Source: Flavobacterium caseinilyticum (lineage in GTDB: Bacteria; Bacteroidota; Bacteroidia; Flavobacteriales; Flavobacteriaceae). From it: 64,000 nucleotides of DNA. Below the pieces are notes generated by a model. The model was not told where the DNA came from. It did no database searches and was given only the letters and a program-made list of their open reading frames with translations. Below are positions 1-8,992 of the stretch, piece by piece (position 1 is the first letter of the stretch; every line of letters begins with the position of its first letter). The stretch spans positions 682,001-746,000 of the forward strand of contig NZ_SMFM01000002.1 in the NCBI RefSeq assembly GCF_004349085.1, written 5' to 3'. The position numbers were made by a program, and so were the translations under genes.

Positions 1-7
1 AAAGGGT

Positions 8-15
8 TAGTTTTG
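8..15 (+). promoter_or_regulatory. Bacteroidota -7 element before the Crp/Fnr gene
   Basis: TAGTTTTG matches the Bacteroidota -7 consensus TAnnTTTG and lies 24 nt before the ATG at 40. The -33 region falls outside the window, so only half the promoter is visible. Confidence 0.5.
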
Positions 16-39
16 TACGCCCAATAAATTCTAAACAAT

Positions 40-720
40 ATGAGTAAATGCGAACAATGTATAGTAAGAGAATTCAGCTCTTTAAAAGCACTTACTAAAG
101 ACGAATTACTAAAACTTTCAGACTGTAAAACATCTCATATCATTAAAAAAGGGGAGGTTATATTTGAAGAAGGCGAGAATGTAAACGGTATTTACTGCAT
201 CAAAGATGGCATCTGCAAGCTTACTAAACTAAGTGCAAACGGTAAAGATCATATTGTAAAATTAGTTACCAAAGGAGAATTACTAGGACAACGCTCGATG
301 ATTAGCGATGAACCGGTGAATCTAAGCGCTGTTGCTCTTGAAGACATGCAGGTTTGTTTTATTCCAAAGTCGGAAGTGATGGGATATTTTGATAAGAATA
401 ACCAGTTTTCGATGAATGTGATGCGAAGTATTTGTGGTGATTTAAAAGAAGCCGATGATCACATGGTGAATTTAGCCCAAAAAACCGTTAAAGAAAGATT
501 GGCAGAAGCGCTTCTTTACTTGCACGACACCTTTGGAGAAAATGACGATAAATCCTTAAAAGTACAACTTTCAAGAGACGAACTAGCCAGCATAATTGGC
601 ACTGCCACCGAAAGTTGCATCCGTTTGCTATCTGATTTTAAAAAATTAGGTCTGATTGAATTAACAGGAAAAAAAATAGTTTTAAAAGATATCAATGCGC
701 TAAAAAAATTAGCAGAATAG
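40..720 (+). CDS. Crp/Fnr family transcriptional regulator
   Basis: A 226-residue transcription factor with an N-terminal cyclic-nucleotide-binding-type beta-barrel (about residues 15-120), a long dimerisation helix and a C-terminal winged helix-turn-helix (about 150-215, with the recognition region around TATESCIRLL). Cysteines at 4 and 7 form a CxxC at the extreme N terminus, with further cysteines at about 29, 53 and 59. This recalls Fnr-type oxygen sensors, but the spacing is not that of E. coli Fnr, so iron-sulfur binding is only a possibility. Flavobacterial relatives often sit near cytochrome oxidase or copper-transport genes. The upstream neighbour is outside the window. The family call is firm; the signal sensed is unknown. 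Confidence 0.9.
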   Translation: MSKCEQCIVREFSSLKALTKDELLKLSDCKTSHIIKKGEVIFEEGENVNGIYCIKDGICKLTKLSANGKDHIVKLVTKGELLGQRSMISDEPVNLSAVALEDMQVCFIPKSEVMGYFDKNNQFSMNVMRSICGDLKEADDHMVNLAQKTVKERLAEALLYLHDTFGENDDKSLKVQLSRDELASIIGTATESCIRLLSDFKKLGLIELTGKKIVLKDINALKKLAE

Positions 721-731
721 CAAGATTCATT

Positions 732-2180
732 TTACTCTTTCTTATTCATTACAAAATAATACACCGGAATTCCCAGCGCCACAATACACAATCCCAATCC
801 AGTATTGAACGTATCATAAATCAATAAAGTCAAGCAGATTGCCGAGGTCACTATAATATAAATGGCTGGTACAATTGGATATCCAAACGCTTTGTATGGT
901 CTGTCTGCATTGGGTTCTTTTTTTCTTAGGATAAAAACTCCCAAAATCGTCAGGATATAAAACAACAACGACGCAAAAGTAGCATACGTCAGTAAATCTC
1001 CAAATTTTCCAGAAATACAAAGTACACAAGCCCAAATACATTGCACCCATAATGCTTTGGCCGGAACCTGATTCTTATTAAGTTCCGTCGCTTGTTTAAA
1101 AAATAATCCGTCTTTTGCCATCGCAAAAAACAATCTTCCTCCCGAAAGAATCAAACCGCTATTACATCCAAAAGTGGAAACCATGATTAACGCAGCCATC
1201 ACAAAAACACCAACATTTCCCATAATAATACTTGCCGCGGCCGCTCCTACTCGGTCGTTACTGGCAAACATTATTCCGTTACTCAAACTATCAGCAGCGT
1301 TTGGTGTTCCTTGCATTGGCAATAAAGCCAAATAAGCCAGATTTGCCAAAACATAAATAACAGTGACAATTAGAGTTCCAAGAAACAAACTTCGAGGAAT
1401 ATTCTTTTTCGGTTCTTTAATTTCACCTGCAATAAAAGTCACGTTATTCCAAGCATCACTTGAGAATAGTGAATTGATAATCGTTGCTCCTGCAGCGCCC
1501 AAAATTGCCATTCCAACTAATTTTGTAACCGTAACCGTTCCATCAGGATTGACCACCGTTTTGCTGGCTTCCCACATGTTTGCAAAATTATTGGACAAAA
1601 CATCCGTTTGTAAACCAACATACAATCCTAAAACAATCAATGCAAAAAGCGCAATTAATTTAGCCGAAGTAAAAATCAATTGAACCGTTTTTCCGCTTTC
1701 AACTCCTTTGGTATTAATATAAGTTAGCAGAATTATACTAAAAATAGCCAATACTTTTTGGTACGAAAAAACAAAACCAGTACCAATAGTAAAAAGACTT
1801 TGATCTAAAACAGGAAAGAAGATAGCGGCATAATTAGCAAAAGTAACCGCTATAGCGGCAATAACTCCAGTTTGAATTACCGTGAAAACAGTCCAGCCGT
1901 AAAGGAAAGAAACTAATCTTCCATAAGCGCGTTGAATATAAACGAATTGTCCGCCTGCATTAGGCATCATTCCAGCCAATTCTCCATAACTCAATGCGGC
2001 GGCAACTGTGATTAATCCTGTTACCAACCAAATTACCAATAACCACGCAGCAGATCCAATATCTCTCGCCATGGCTGATGTTACAATGAAAATCCCGGAT
2101 CCTATCATGGAACCAGCTACTAAACTTGTGGCATCTATTAATCCTAAAGAACGTTTTAACTCGGTTTTATTTTCTGACAT
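732..2180 (-). CDS. APC-superfamily amino acid permease
   Basis: A 482-residue inner-membrane transporter with about 12 predicted transmembrane helices. The N terminus has the characteristic APC signature of helix 1 (SLVAGSMIGSGIFIV, about residues 19-33), the unwound helix that binds the amino-acid carboxylate. Length and topology suit the LAT/basic amino-acid exchanger branch, which catalyses proton-coupled uptake or antiport of amino acids; the substrate cannot be read from the sequence. It converges with the Crp/Fnr gene, with only 11 nt between stop codons and no obvious hairpin. It appears monocistronic, preceded by a repeat-bearing spacer at 2181-2259. Confidence 0.88.
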   Translation of the reverse strand: MSENKTELKRSLGLIDATSLVAGSMIGSGIFIVTSAMARDIGSAAWLLVIWLVTGLITVAAALSYGELAGMMPNAGGQFVYIQRAYGRLVSFLYGWTVFTVIQTGVIAAIAVTFANYAAIFFPVLDQSLFTIGTGFVFSYQKVLAIFSIILLTYINTKGVESGKTVQLIFTSAKLIALFALIVLGLYVGLQTDVLSNNFANMWEASKTVVNPDGTVTVTKLVGMAILGAAGATIINSLFSSDAWNNVTFIAGEIKEPKKNIPRSLFLGTLIVTVIYVLANLAYLALLPMQGTPNAADSLSNGIMFASNDRVGAAAASIIMGNVGVFVMAALIMVSTFGCNSGLILSGGRLFFAMAKDGLFFKQATELNKNQVPAKALWVQCIWACVLCISGKFGDLLTYATFASLLFYILTILGVFILRKKEPNADRPYKAFGYPIVPAIYIIVTSAICLTLLIYDTFNTGLGLCIVALGIPVYYFVMNKKE

Positions 2181-2208
2181 TGGTAATTATAAATTAATCT
2201 GAAACTAT

Positions 2209-2262
2209 ACTTTGAACACTAATCCCTAAGCATCGGGACTGAACACTGAACACTGAATACTA
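2209..2262. repeat. Composite intergenic repeat: hairpin core plus ACTGAAC heptamers
   Basis: The 16-nt near-palindrome TCCCTAAGCATCGGGA (2223-2238) is followed by three heptamer-phased ACTGAAC-type units (2238-2259) and preceded by a TGAACAC word. A second copy of the same composite lies at 19030-19075. Arms of the core pair except for one T-G position. The last bases run into the 3' end of the mazG gene. Confidence 0.6.
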
Positions 2263-3033
2263 CAACTTCTTCGCTTCTTCCCAAAAAACATCCATTTCAG
2301 CTAAAGTCATGTCCATTAAAGGTTTTCCCAATTCTCCTGCTTTACTTTCTAAATATTGAAAGCGCTTAATGAATTTTTTATTGGTTCGTTCCAAAGCATC
2401 TTCGGGATTTACGTTAAGAAATCGGGCATAGTTAATCATCGAAAATAAAACATCTCCAAATTCAGCTTCAATTTTATCCTGATCTCCCGCTTCAACCTCA
2501 ACTTGTAATTCTTCCAATTCCTCTTGAACCTTATCCCAAACCTGATGCGATTCTTCCCAATCAAAACCCACTCCTTTTACTTTATCCTGAATTCGGCTTG
2601 CTTTGACTAAAGCGGGTAAACTTCTTGGAACACCTTCCAGAACAGATTTCTTGCCTTCTTTCAGTTTTAGTTTTTCCCAGTTTTGTTTCACTTCCTCCTC
2701 GTCTTTAACCACAACATCACTATAAATATGCGGATGGCGATGAATTAACTTTTCACAAATTTCATTGCAAACATCAGCCATGTCAAAATCGTTGGTTTCG
2801 CTTCCTATTTTGGCATAAAAAACAATATGCAATAACAAATCACCCAATTCTTTTTTGACTTCGTTTAAATCATTGTCCAGAATTGCATCTCCTAATTCGT
2901 AAGTTTCTTCAATAGTCAAATGACGCAACGTTTGCATAGTTTGCTTTTTGTCCCAAGGACATTTTTCACGCAAATCATCCATAATGTCTAATAATCTTTC
3001 GAAAGCTTGCAGTTGGTTTTGTCTTGAATTCAT
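2260..3033 (-). CDS. mazG: Nucleoside triphosphate pyrophosphohydrolase MazG
   Basis: A 257-residue house-cleaning enzyme that hydrolyses (d)NTPs to NMP and pyrophosphate. Two MazG-type helical domains are visible. The first (about residues 10-120) has the metal-binding EExxE motif (E42, E43, E46) and an ExxD-type motif further on (ELGD). The second (about 165-240) repeats the pattern (EELEEL, then EAEFGD). Length matches the E. coli-type two-domain enzyme (about 263 residues). It lies downstream of the DUF5606 and def genes on the same strand, but a strong hairpin in the 80-nt gap suggests it is transcribed partly separately. Confidence 0.95.
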   Translation of the reverse strand: MNSRQNQLQAFERLLDIMDDLREKCPWDKKQTMQTLRHLTIEETYELGDAILDNDLNEVKKELGDLLLHIVFYAKIGSETNDFDMADVCNEICEKLIHRHPHIYSDVVVKDEEEVKQNWEKLKLKEGKKSVLEGVPRSLPALVKASRIQDKVKGVGFDWEESHQVWDKVQEELEELQVEVEAGDQDKIEAEFGDVLFSMINYARFLNVNPEDALERTNKKFIKRFQYLESKAGELGKPLMDMTLAEMDVFWEEAKKL

Positions 3034-3061
3034 CAGAAATTGTTTTTGGTAAAAATAAAAA

Positions 3062-3092
3062 AATCCTGTTCAGAAAATAGCTGAACAGGATT
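3062..3092 (-). terminator. Intrinsic terminator after the DUF5606 gene
   Basis: A 12-bp perfect inverted repeat, AATCCTGTTCAG / CTGAACAGGATT, with an 8-nt loop. Read on the minus strand it is followed by a run of Ts, as expected for a rho-independent terminator of the gene ending at 3114. Confidence 0.85.
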
Positions 3093-3113
3093 AAATATTA
3101 TTGAAGTGAAAAA

Positions 3114-3602
3114 TTATTCTTTTTTAGCTTTTGCTTTTTTAGCCGGAGCTTTTACTTCAGCTTCTGGAGTTTCTTCTACAACTGCAGCAACTTCTTCAGC
3201 AACAGCAGCAGTTGGAGCTTCATCAGTAACTAATCCTTTTGCCTGAAGCATATTGTACCAGTTTAAAACTTTTTTGATATCAGAAGGATACACTCTTTCT
3301 TCATCATAATCCGGTAAAATTTCTTTGAAATAAGCCGTTAGTTTAGCATTGTCTTCTTTATGAGAAAGTGCTGGACCTTTGCTTTCTTTATCAGCAATTT
3401 TTTGCATGATCTCAGCTAAAGGTTTTTCACCTTCATACGTATAAATTGAAATTTCCGACAATAAACTCACATTACTTTTCAAGTTCACTGTGATTTTTTT
3501 TCCGTCTGCTAATGATTCTGCGACAAAGCCAGTTCTTGTTTGCACTTTCAATACATATAAACCTGGTTTCCCAGAAATGGCTAATATTTTTTCTAAATTC
3601 AT
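3114..3602 (-). CDS. DUF5606 domain protein of unknown function
   Basis: A 162-residue protein of a Bacteroidota-restricted family (DUF5606). The N-terminal half is a compact conserved domain opening NLEKILAISGKPGLY. The last 35 or so residues form a low-complexity Ala/Glu/Val tail ending in a Lys/Ala-rich run (KKAKAKKE), reminiscent of nucleic-acid-binding tails, though this is inference. There is no signal peptide. It lies 86 nt downstream of def on the same strand and has its own terminator. Neighbourhood with def and mazG suggests a housekeeping role, but no function is known to me. Confidence 0.85.
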   Translation of the reverse strand: MNLEKILAISGKPGLYVLKVQTRTGFVAESLADGKKITVNLKSNVSLLSEISIYTYEGEKPLAEIMQKIADKESKGPALSHKEDNAKLTAYFKEILPDYDEERVYPSDIKKVLNWYNMLQAKGLVTDEAPTAAVAEEVAAVVEETPEAEVKAPAKKAKAKKE

Positions 3603-3688
3603 CTTTTGTGTAATTATTATTAAGAATTTGACTTATTTATTTTTTCTTTAAAACCAAAAATCATACCAACCGAAGCTGTAAATTTATT

Positions 3689-4276
3689 TTACCTTCCTTT
3701 TTTGGCAAAAAATTTCATGCGGTAATCTTGGAACGTTTTTCCTTCTAAGATGTTTTTCAGTTTCTTTTGAATCAATCGTTTTTTTAATGATGAAATTTTA
3801 TCGGTAAATAAAATTCCTTCAATATGATCGTATTCATGTTGAATTACTCTGGCGATTAATCCTTCAAAAACTTCTGTTTTCATTACAAAATCCTCTTCGC
3901 AATATTCAATTGTTATCGTCGGATTTCTATAAACATCCTCTCTGACATCTGGAATACTCAAGCAACCTTCATTAAAACTCCACTCTTCTCCTTCTTCTTT
4001 TATCATTTTTGCATTGATAAAAGTTTTTTTGAATCCTTTTAATTCTTTTTGTTCTACATCTTCTAGTTCTTCATCATCGCTAAAAGGAGTCGTGTCGATT
4101 ACAAATAAACGAAGGGCTAATCCTACCTGTGGCGCAGCAAGTCCCACACCATAGGCATTATACATAGTTTCGTACATATTGACAATTGTTTCTTTCAAAT
4201 TTGGATGTTCCGGTGAAAGAACTTCTCCTGTTTTTCTTAAAACTGGATCGCCGTATCCTATAATTGGTAAAATCAT
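3689..4276 (-). CDS. def: Peptide deformylase
   Basis: A 195-residue metalloenzyme that removes the formyl group from the N-terminal methionine of nascent proteins. All three family motifs are present: GVGLAAPQ (residues 43-50), EGCLS (103-107, metal ligand C105) and HEYDH (147-151, ligands H147 and H151, catalytic E148). An acidic insertion of about 20 residues (around 65-80) between motifs 1 and 2 is usual for Bacteroidota enzymes. The start ATG at 4276 gives the MILPIIGYGDP N terminus typical of the family. It leads the def-DUF5606 pair and is divergent from the FUSC gene, sharing the 175-nt promoter region. Confidence 0.97.
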   Translation of the reverse strand: MILPIIGYGDPVLRKTGEVLSPEHPNLKETIVNMYETMYNAYGVGLAAPQVGLALRLFVIDTTPFSDDEELEDVEQKELKGFKKTFINAKMIKEEGEEWSFNEGCLSIPDVREDVYRNPTITIEYCEEDFVMKTEVFEGLIARVIQHEYDHIEGILFTDKISSLKKRLIQKKLKNILEGKTFQDYRMKFFAKKGR

Positions 4277-4336
4277 TCGTTTTGTATTAAATATTGTCTA
4301 CTGAAATTGAACTATGTTTCTTTTTCATTCAGTTTG

Positions 4337-4344
4337 CAAAAATA
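4337..4344 (-). promoter_or_regulatory. -7 element for def
   Basis: On the minus strand this reads TATTTTTG, matching TAnnTTTG, about 60 nt before the def start. A canonical TTG at the expected -33 spacing is not obvious. Confidence 0.5.
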
Positions 4345-4425
4345 GTAAAAAAATAGACAATGAATAATCTGCCGTTAAATATTAGCTAATATTTACAATT
4401 TAAAACAAATCACCTCCTTTATTGG

Positions 4426-4454
4426 TTGTCTAATTAATACAACTCTTACCTTTG
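4426..4454 (+). promoter_or_regulatory. Promoter of the FUSC gene (decides its start)
   Basis: A -33 TTG (4426-4428) and -7 TACCTTTG (4447-4454) are separated by 18 nt, a textbook Bacteroidota promoter. The TTG at 4452 that would extend the reading frame is part of the -7 box, so translation must begin at the ATG at 4470. Confidence 0.75.
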
Positions 4455-4469
4455 TGCCAATACATTGAT

Positions 4470-6683
4470 ATGATTTACAAAATCCGAAAATTTACCGACA
4501 GCACTAATTTTACCAATGGTATAAAAATTACTATCGCGACGGTCATTCCCGTTATGATCTTTTCTTTTTTGGGTAAATTTGAAATGGGTTTTGCAATGGC
4601 TCTTGGCGCAGTTTTTACCTATCCAAGCGATATTCCAAGCAGTCTGAAGCATAAAATTAACGGTATTCTTGTCACCGCAATACTGGTGGCAAGCATCAAT
4701 TTGATTGTGAATATCGTGTTTCCGTATTCATGGATTTTCTATCCTTTTTTGGCGGTATTAATTTTCCTTATAGCCATGCTTTCTGTTTATGGGCAACGAG
4801 CCACCATGGTTTCTTTCTCTGGTCTTATTGCCGTTTCATTAGCATTTGCAAGCATCAACACCGGCTGGGCAATGGTACTTCATTCCGCGCTGATTCTTGC
4901 CGGCGGTTTATTCTATTTGCTGATTTCGCTGATTTTTCATTACATCAGACCGCATCGCTATATCGAGTTACAAATTGCGGAATGTATTAAACTTACTGCA
5001 AAATATTTGAAACTGCGAGGCGATTTGTGGACCTTAAATGCTGATAAAAAATCCATAATTGAAAAACAATTACACCTTCAGGTGGAACTTAATACCATCC
5101 ATCAAAATATACGGGAAGTATTGATTAGCAGCCATACTACCTCAGGTTCATCCAATCAAAACCGCAAAATGTTGCTGGTTTTTATTTCATTGGTAGAAAT
5201 TCTTGAACTGGCCTTGTCCACAGCCTTCGATCATGATAAATTACATCAAAAATTCGATGATCACCCTAAGGTTCTGCTAACCTATCAACGTTTAGCTTAC
5301 AATCTGGCGGCTAGTTTGAAGCAATTATCAAAAAGTGTCAAAAAACACACAAAATACATTTCTAAGCACACTTTACTGAATGATTTAAATTCCTTACAAC
5401 AATCCATCGCAGGTTATGAGAGTGATTTGGGGAAAACTACTGCTTCCGAAGGGGTTTTTATGTTGACAACGATGCTGCAGTATGCTGAAAAACAGGTCGA
5501 AAAAATTAAAATTGTAGAACATGCATTTACACTTGCTTTTAATTCTCAGGATTTTAAAGGAATCGACAAGGATTTAGAAAAATTCCTTACGCCACAATAT
5601 TACCCGTTGAGCACGCTGACCCAAAACCTGAGTTTCTCCTCTTCTATTTTCAGACATTCCTTGCGATTAACCATGACATTAATGCTTGGATTTATTATTG
5701 GAAAATTTCTCCCGTTCCACAACGTATACTGGATTTTACTTACGATAATTGTAATCATGAGACCTGGTTACGGTTTGACAAAAGAACGTTCTTTTCAGCG
5801 AATAATTGGCACGGTCATAGGTGGACTAATTGCTTTTGGAATTCTTTTCTTGGTAAAAGATAACATTGTTATCAGTATCCTTTCCATTCTTTGTATACTG
5901 TTGGGATTTTCTTTTACCCAAATAAATTATAAAGTAAGTGCCGTATTTGTCACCATGTATGTCGTTTTTATTTACGGATTAATGACGCCTAACATTAGTG
6001 ATTTAGTCCAATATCGCATACTGGATACCGTGGTGGGCGCTGTTTTAGCATTTTTGGCAAATCAATTTTTATGGCCGTCATGGGAGTTTTTAAATACGCC
6101 CGTTTACTTAGAGAAATCGATTAAGGCAAACCAAGATTATTTAAAGGAGATTTCTGTTTTTTACAATAAAAAAGGAAACATTTCTACTTCATACCGTTTG
6201 GCTCGTAAAAATGCTTTTATCGAAATTGGAAATTTAATGGCTTCGTTTCAAAGAATGGTACAAGAACCTAAATCTAAGCAAAAACAATTGCCGCAAGTGT
6301 ATAAACTGGCAGTCTTAAACCATTCGCTATTGTCCTCGTTAGCTTCTTTGGGTACCTATATCCAATCGCATAAAACTACAACCGCCTCTGAAGCGTTTAA
6401 TGTAGTAGTCGACACTGCCATTAAAAACTTACATAATGCCATTGCTGTCCTCAAAGAAAACAATTCAGAACTCAAGGTAAACCTTCCACAAGAAGATTTA
6501 GCGATGCGATTTACAGAGCTGAAAAACATCCGGGAAAAAGAATTAAAACAGGGAATTCCGATTGATGAAGAGGAGTTTCAACTAAAAATGCAGGAAGCGC
6601 AATTAGTAATCGAACAATTAATCTGGTTAACTAATTTATCCGAAAATATTTTGAAAACGACAAAAATATTAAAAAATTTATAA
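4470..6683 (+). CDS. FUSC-family (YccS/YhfK-like) membrane protein
   Basis: A 737-residue inner-membrane protein with two halves. Each begins with a cluster of about five to six hydrophobic helices (roughly residues 20-150 and 395-530), followed by a long helical cytoplasmic segment. This duplicated layout is that of the FUSC/YccS family related to aromatic-acid exporters (AaeB) and plant aluminium-activated malate transporters. The second half has the motif HNVYWILLTIIVIMRPGYG, typical of FUSC domains. The substrate is unknown; efflux of organic anions is the family inference. The ATG at 4470 is preferred because the upstream in-frame TTG lies in the promoter. It converges on mqo across a shared terminator. 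Confidence 0.88.
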   Translation: MIYKIRKFTDSTNFTNGIKITIATVIPVMIFSFLGKFEMGFAMALGAVFTYPSDIPSSLKHKINGILVTAILVASINLIVNIVFPYSWIFYPFLAVLIFLIAMLSVYGQRATMVSFSGLIAVSLAFASINTGWAMVLHSALILAGGLFYLLISLIFHYIRPHRYIELQIAECIKLTAKYLKLRGDLWTLNADKKSIIEKQLHLQVELNTIHQNIREVLISSHTTSGSSNQNRKMLLVFISLVEILELALSTAFDHDKLHQKFDDHPKVLLTYQRLAYNLAASLKQLSKSVKKHTKYISKHTLLNDLNSLQQSIAGYESDLGKTTASEGVFMLTTMLQYAEKQVEKIKIVEHAFTLAFNSQDFKGIDKDLEKFLTPQYYPLSTLTQNLSFSSSIFRHSLRLTMTLMLGFIIGKFLPFHNVYWILLTIIVIMRPGYGLTKERSFQRIIGTVIGGLIAFGILFLVKDNIVISILSILCILLGFSFTQINYKVSAVFVTMYVVFIYGLMTPNISDLVQYRILDTVVGAVLAFLANQFLWPSWEFLNTPVYLEKSIKANQDYLKEISVFYNKKGNISTSYRLARKNAFIEIGNLMASFQRMVQEPKSKQKQLPQVYKLAVLNHSLLSSLASLGTYIQSHKTTTASEAFNVVVDTAIKNLHNAIAVLKENNSELKVNLPQEDLAMRFTELKNIREKELKQGIPIDEEEFQLKMQEAQLVIEQLIWLTNLSENILKTTKILKNL

Positions 6684-6686
6684 AGA

Positions 6687-6730
6687 AAAAGGCGCTGAAA
6701 TCAGATACAATCTAAAATTCAGCGCCTTTT
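6687..6730. terminator. Bidirectional terminator between the FUSC gene and mqo
   Basis: A 13-bp perfect stem, AAAAGGCGCTGAA / TTCAGCGCCTTTT, with an A-run on the left and T-run on the right. It can terminate both convergent genes. Confidence 0.9.
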
Positions 6731-6748
6731 TTATATTTATAAAAAATT

Positions 6749-8245
6749 TTAATTATTCAGTTTTAAAACGGTAGCGGTTTCTTTTCTGATTTCCTTTAAT
6801 AATTCAGGATTATCATTTAATTTCTGCCCAAAAGACGGAATCATCGTTTTTAGTTTTTCCTGCCATTCCGGTGTTTCAAATTGTTCTTTGAAACACCTTT
6901 CAATCAAATCAACCATAATAGAAACAGCGGTTGAAGCGCCCGGCGACGCACCCAGCAAAACAGATAAAGAACCATCGGCAGTGGTAATCACTTCGGTACC
7001 AAATTCCAGAATACCACCTTTTTTTTCATCTTTCTTAATCACTTGAACGCGTTGCCCTGCTCGTTCAAGAACCCAGTCTTTGGATTTTGCAGTTGGAACA
7101 TATTCTCTCAAAGCGTTTATCCGGTCTTCAGGCGACTGCCGTACTTGCTCAATTAAATATTTGGTAAGTGGAATATTCTTGATTCCTGCGGCAATCATAG
7201 GATATATATTATCTCTTTTAATAGATAAAGGCAAATCAGAATACCTACCATTTTTTAAAAATCGAGTCGAAAAGCCAGCAAAAGGTCCAAAAAGCAATGC
7301 TTTTTCTCCATTTATCATTCGGGAATCAATATGCGGAACTGACATTGGTGGTGCGCCAACGCTTGCTTTCCCATACACTTTAGCTTGATGTTTGGCAATC
7401 ACTTCGGGATTAGTGCATTTTAGCCATTGCCCGCTCACTGGAAAACCGCCGTAGCCTTTTCCTTCAGGAACATCCGCTTTTTCAAGTAATGGCAGCGAAC
7501 CGCCACCCGCACCTATGAAAACAAACTTAGTGTATGCTTTTTTCTTTTGGCCTGTAGCCAAATCAGTAATTTTTATCCTCCAGGATTTATCTTCCCTTTG
7601 TTTTAATTTCTGAACTTCATGGTTAAAGTGAATCTCAATACCTTCTAATTTTGTCAAATAACCAAAAATACTTCGGGTTAACTCTCCAAAATTAACATCC
7701 GTACCGATAGCCATTGAAGTAGCGGCAACTTTATCAGACTCTTTTCTGCCTTCCATCACCAGAGGCATCCATTTTTTTAACTCAGAACAATCCGTGCTGA
7801 AAACCATTTCTTCAAAAAGAGGATTCGATTGTAAAGCCTCAAATCTCTTTTTTAAGTAGTCCACGTTTTTTTCACCCCAAACAAAACTCAGGTGTGGAAT
7901 GCTTTTTATAAAATTTTCAGGAGACGGAACTTTATTTTCCTGAACGAGATACGCCCAAAATTGCCTTGAAACCTCGAAAGATTCGGCAATACCGATTGCT
8001 TTTTTTGGATCAATGCTTCCGTCTTCGCTTTCAGGTGTGTAATTGAGCTCGCAAAAAGCGGAATGTCCCGTTCCGGCATTATTCCAGGCATCAGAACTTT
8101 CGGCAGCTGCAATATCTAAGCGCTCGTAAATGTGAATTTTTATATCGGGTTGCAGTTCTTTGAGTATTAAACCAAGAGTGGCGCTCATAATTCCAGCTCC
8201 AATAAGTACTACTTCAGTGTTTGAACGAATGGTTGTATCAGGCAT
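6749..8245 (-). CDS. mqo: Malate:quinone oxidoreductase
   Basis: A 498-residue FAD-dependent peripheral membrane enzyme that oxidises malate to oxaloacetate and passes electrons to the quinone pool, replacing or supplementing soluble malate dehydrogenase. The N terminus carries a Rossmann FAD-binding motif (VLIGAGIMSATLG, about residues 13-25) and the Mqo-specific stretch SSDAWNNAGTGHSAFCELNY just after. A second family motif with conserved glycines, SVLLGASPGASTAVSIM, lies near the C terminus. Length matches the family (about 490-500). It is probably monocistronic, with its own -7 element and a shared terminator at its 3' end. Confidence 0.96.
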   Translation of the reverse strand: MPDTTIRSNTEVVLIGAGIMSATLGLILKELQPDIKIHIYERLDIAAAESSDAWNNAGTGHSAFCELNYTPESEDGSIDPKKAIGIAESFEVSRQFWAYLVQENKVPSPENFIKSIPHLSFVWGEKNVDYLKKRFEALQSNPLFEEMVFSTDCSELKKWMPLVMEGRKESDKVAATSMAIGTDVNFGELTRSIFGYLTKLEGIEIHFNHEVQKLKQREDKSWRIKITDLATGQKKKAYTKFVFIGAGGGSLPLLEKADVPEGKGYGGFPVSGQWLKCTNPEVIAKHQAKVYGKASVGAPPMSVPHIDSRMINGEKALLFGPFAGFSTRFLKNGRYSDLPLSIKRDNIYPMIAAGIKNIPLTKYLIEQVRQSPEDRINALREYVPTAKSKDWVLERAGQRVQVIKKDEKKGGILEFGTEVITTADGSLSVLLGASPGASTAVSIMVDLIERCFKEQFETPEWQEKLKTMIPSFGQKLNDNPELLKEIRKETATVLKLNN

Positions 8246-8262
8246 AACAAAATTTTAAAGTG

Positions 8263-8270
8263 CAAAGATA
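8263..8270 (-). promoter_or_regulatory. -7 element for mqo
   Basis: Minus-strand TATCTTTG, an exact TAnnTTTG, 18 nt before the mqo start codon. The leader would be only about 10-15 nt. Confidence 0.6.
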
Positions 8271-8346
8271 AATTATCTAAATGCAAAAAAAACCTTAAAT
8301 TTTGTGTGAAAATTACATAATTACGAAAACGTTTTAGAATTGAATT

Positions 8347-8760
8347 CTACAATTTTCGGATTAAATAATCTTGCAACATTATAGTTGCCGAAATCTCGTC
8401 AATAAGTGCTTTATTATGACGTTGCTTCTTACTCATTCCACTATCAATCATCGATTGAAAAGCCATTTTTGAAGTAAAGCGTTCATCAACACGGATGACT
8501 TTCATGTCCGGAAAGTGATTTGTAAAATGTGTTACAAAACCTTTTATGATCGAAGCACTTTCTGAAGGCTCACCGTTCATTTGTTTGGGTTCACCAATAA
8601 GTACAGCCTCTACTTTCTCTTTGGAAAAATAGTCCTTCAAAAAAGCAATTGCAGTTGCCGAAGGAATGGTCGTCAATCCTGAAGCTATGATTTGCATTTC
8701 ATCGGTAACCGCTATTCCGGTTCGTTTTTGTCCGTAATCTATGGAGAGAATTCTTGGCAT
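8347..8760 (-). CDS. ruvX: Putative Holliday junction resolvase / pre-16S rRNA nuclease RuvX (YqgF)
   Basis: A 137-residue RNase H-fold nuclease of the YqgF family, implicated in 16S rRNA 5'-end maturation and suggested to resolve recombination intermediates. It has the N-terminal motif RILSIDYGQKRTGIAVTD with the catalytic aspartate, the VIGEPKQMNG strand, the VDERFTS motif and a C-terminal DEISATIMLQDYL. The ATG at 8760 is chosen because the longer in-frame start, a TTG at 8775, overlaps the -7 box (8773-8780). The resulting leader is at most about 10 nt. Confidence 0.92.
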   Translation of the reverse strand: MPRILSIDYGQKRTGIAVTDEMQIIASGLTTIPSATAIAFLKDYFSKEKVEAVLIGEPKQMNGEPSESASIIKGFVTHFTNHFPDMKVIRVDERFTSKMAFQSMIDSGMSKKQRHNKALIDEISATIMLQDYLIRKL

Positions 8761-8772
8761 TTCAATTTTTTT

Positions 8773-8780
8773 CAAAGGTA
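8773..8780 (-). promoter_or_regulatory. -7 element for ruvX (decides its start)
   Basis: Minus-strand TACCTTTG. It overlaps the upstream in-frame TTG and lies 12 nt before the ATG at 8760, so the transcript is almost leaderless. Confidence 0.65.
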
Positions 8781-8946
8781 ACTATTTTAATATCTCAATT
8801 CTTAGCAGTAACAGAAAAGTCACTTCAATATCATTTTTTCTCAAATTTATTTGTTCCGCATTGAAATACAAAGAACAATTATCATTTTAAATTTAATATT
8901 AAAACAAGAAGTTAAATCTGTAACATTTTCAACCTATTTTGCTTTT

Positions 8947-8974
8947 TTGATTTTGGTTAAAAATCCTATCTTTG
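8947..8974 (+). promoter_or_regulatory. Promoter of dapD (decides its start)
   Basis: -33 TTG (8947-8949) and -7 TATCTTTG (8967-8974) with a 17-nt spacer. The TTG at 8972, which would add seven residues to the protein, is inside the -7 box. Confidence 0.75.
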
Positions 8975-8992
8975 TCAAAAATTATCAAAAAA

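Noticed and set aside
2238..2259. ACTGAAC repeats as a further LytTR operator
   Set aside because: Spacing is 7 nt rather than 21, and the words do not contain the GTT-type core in the right register; they are heptamer repeats.
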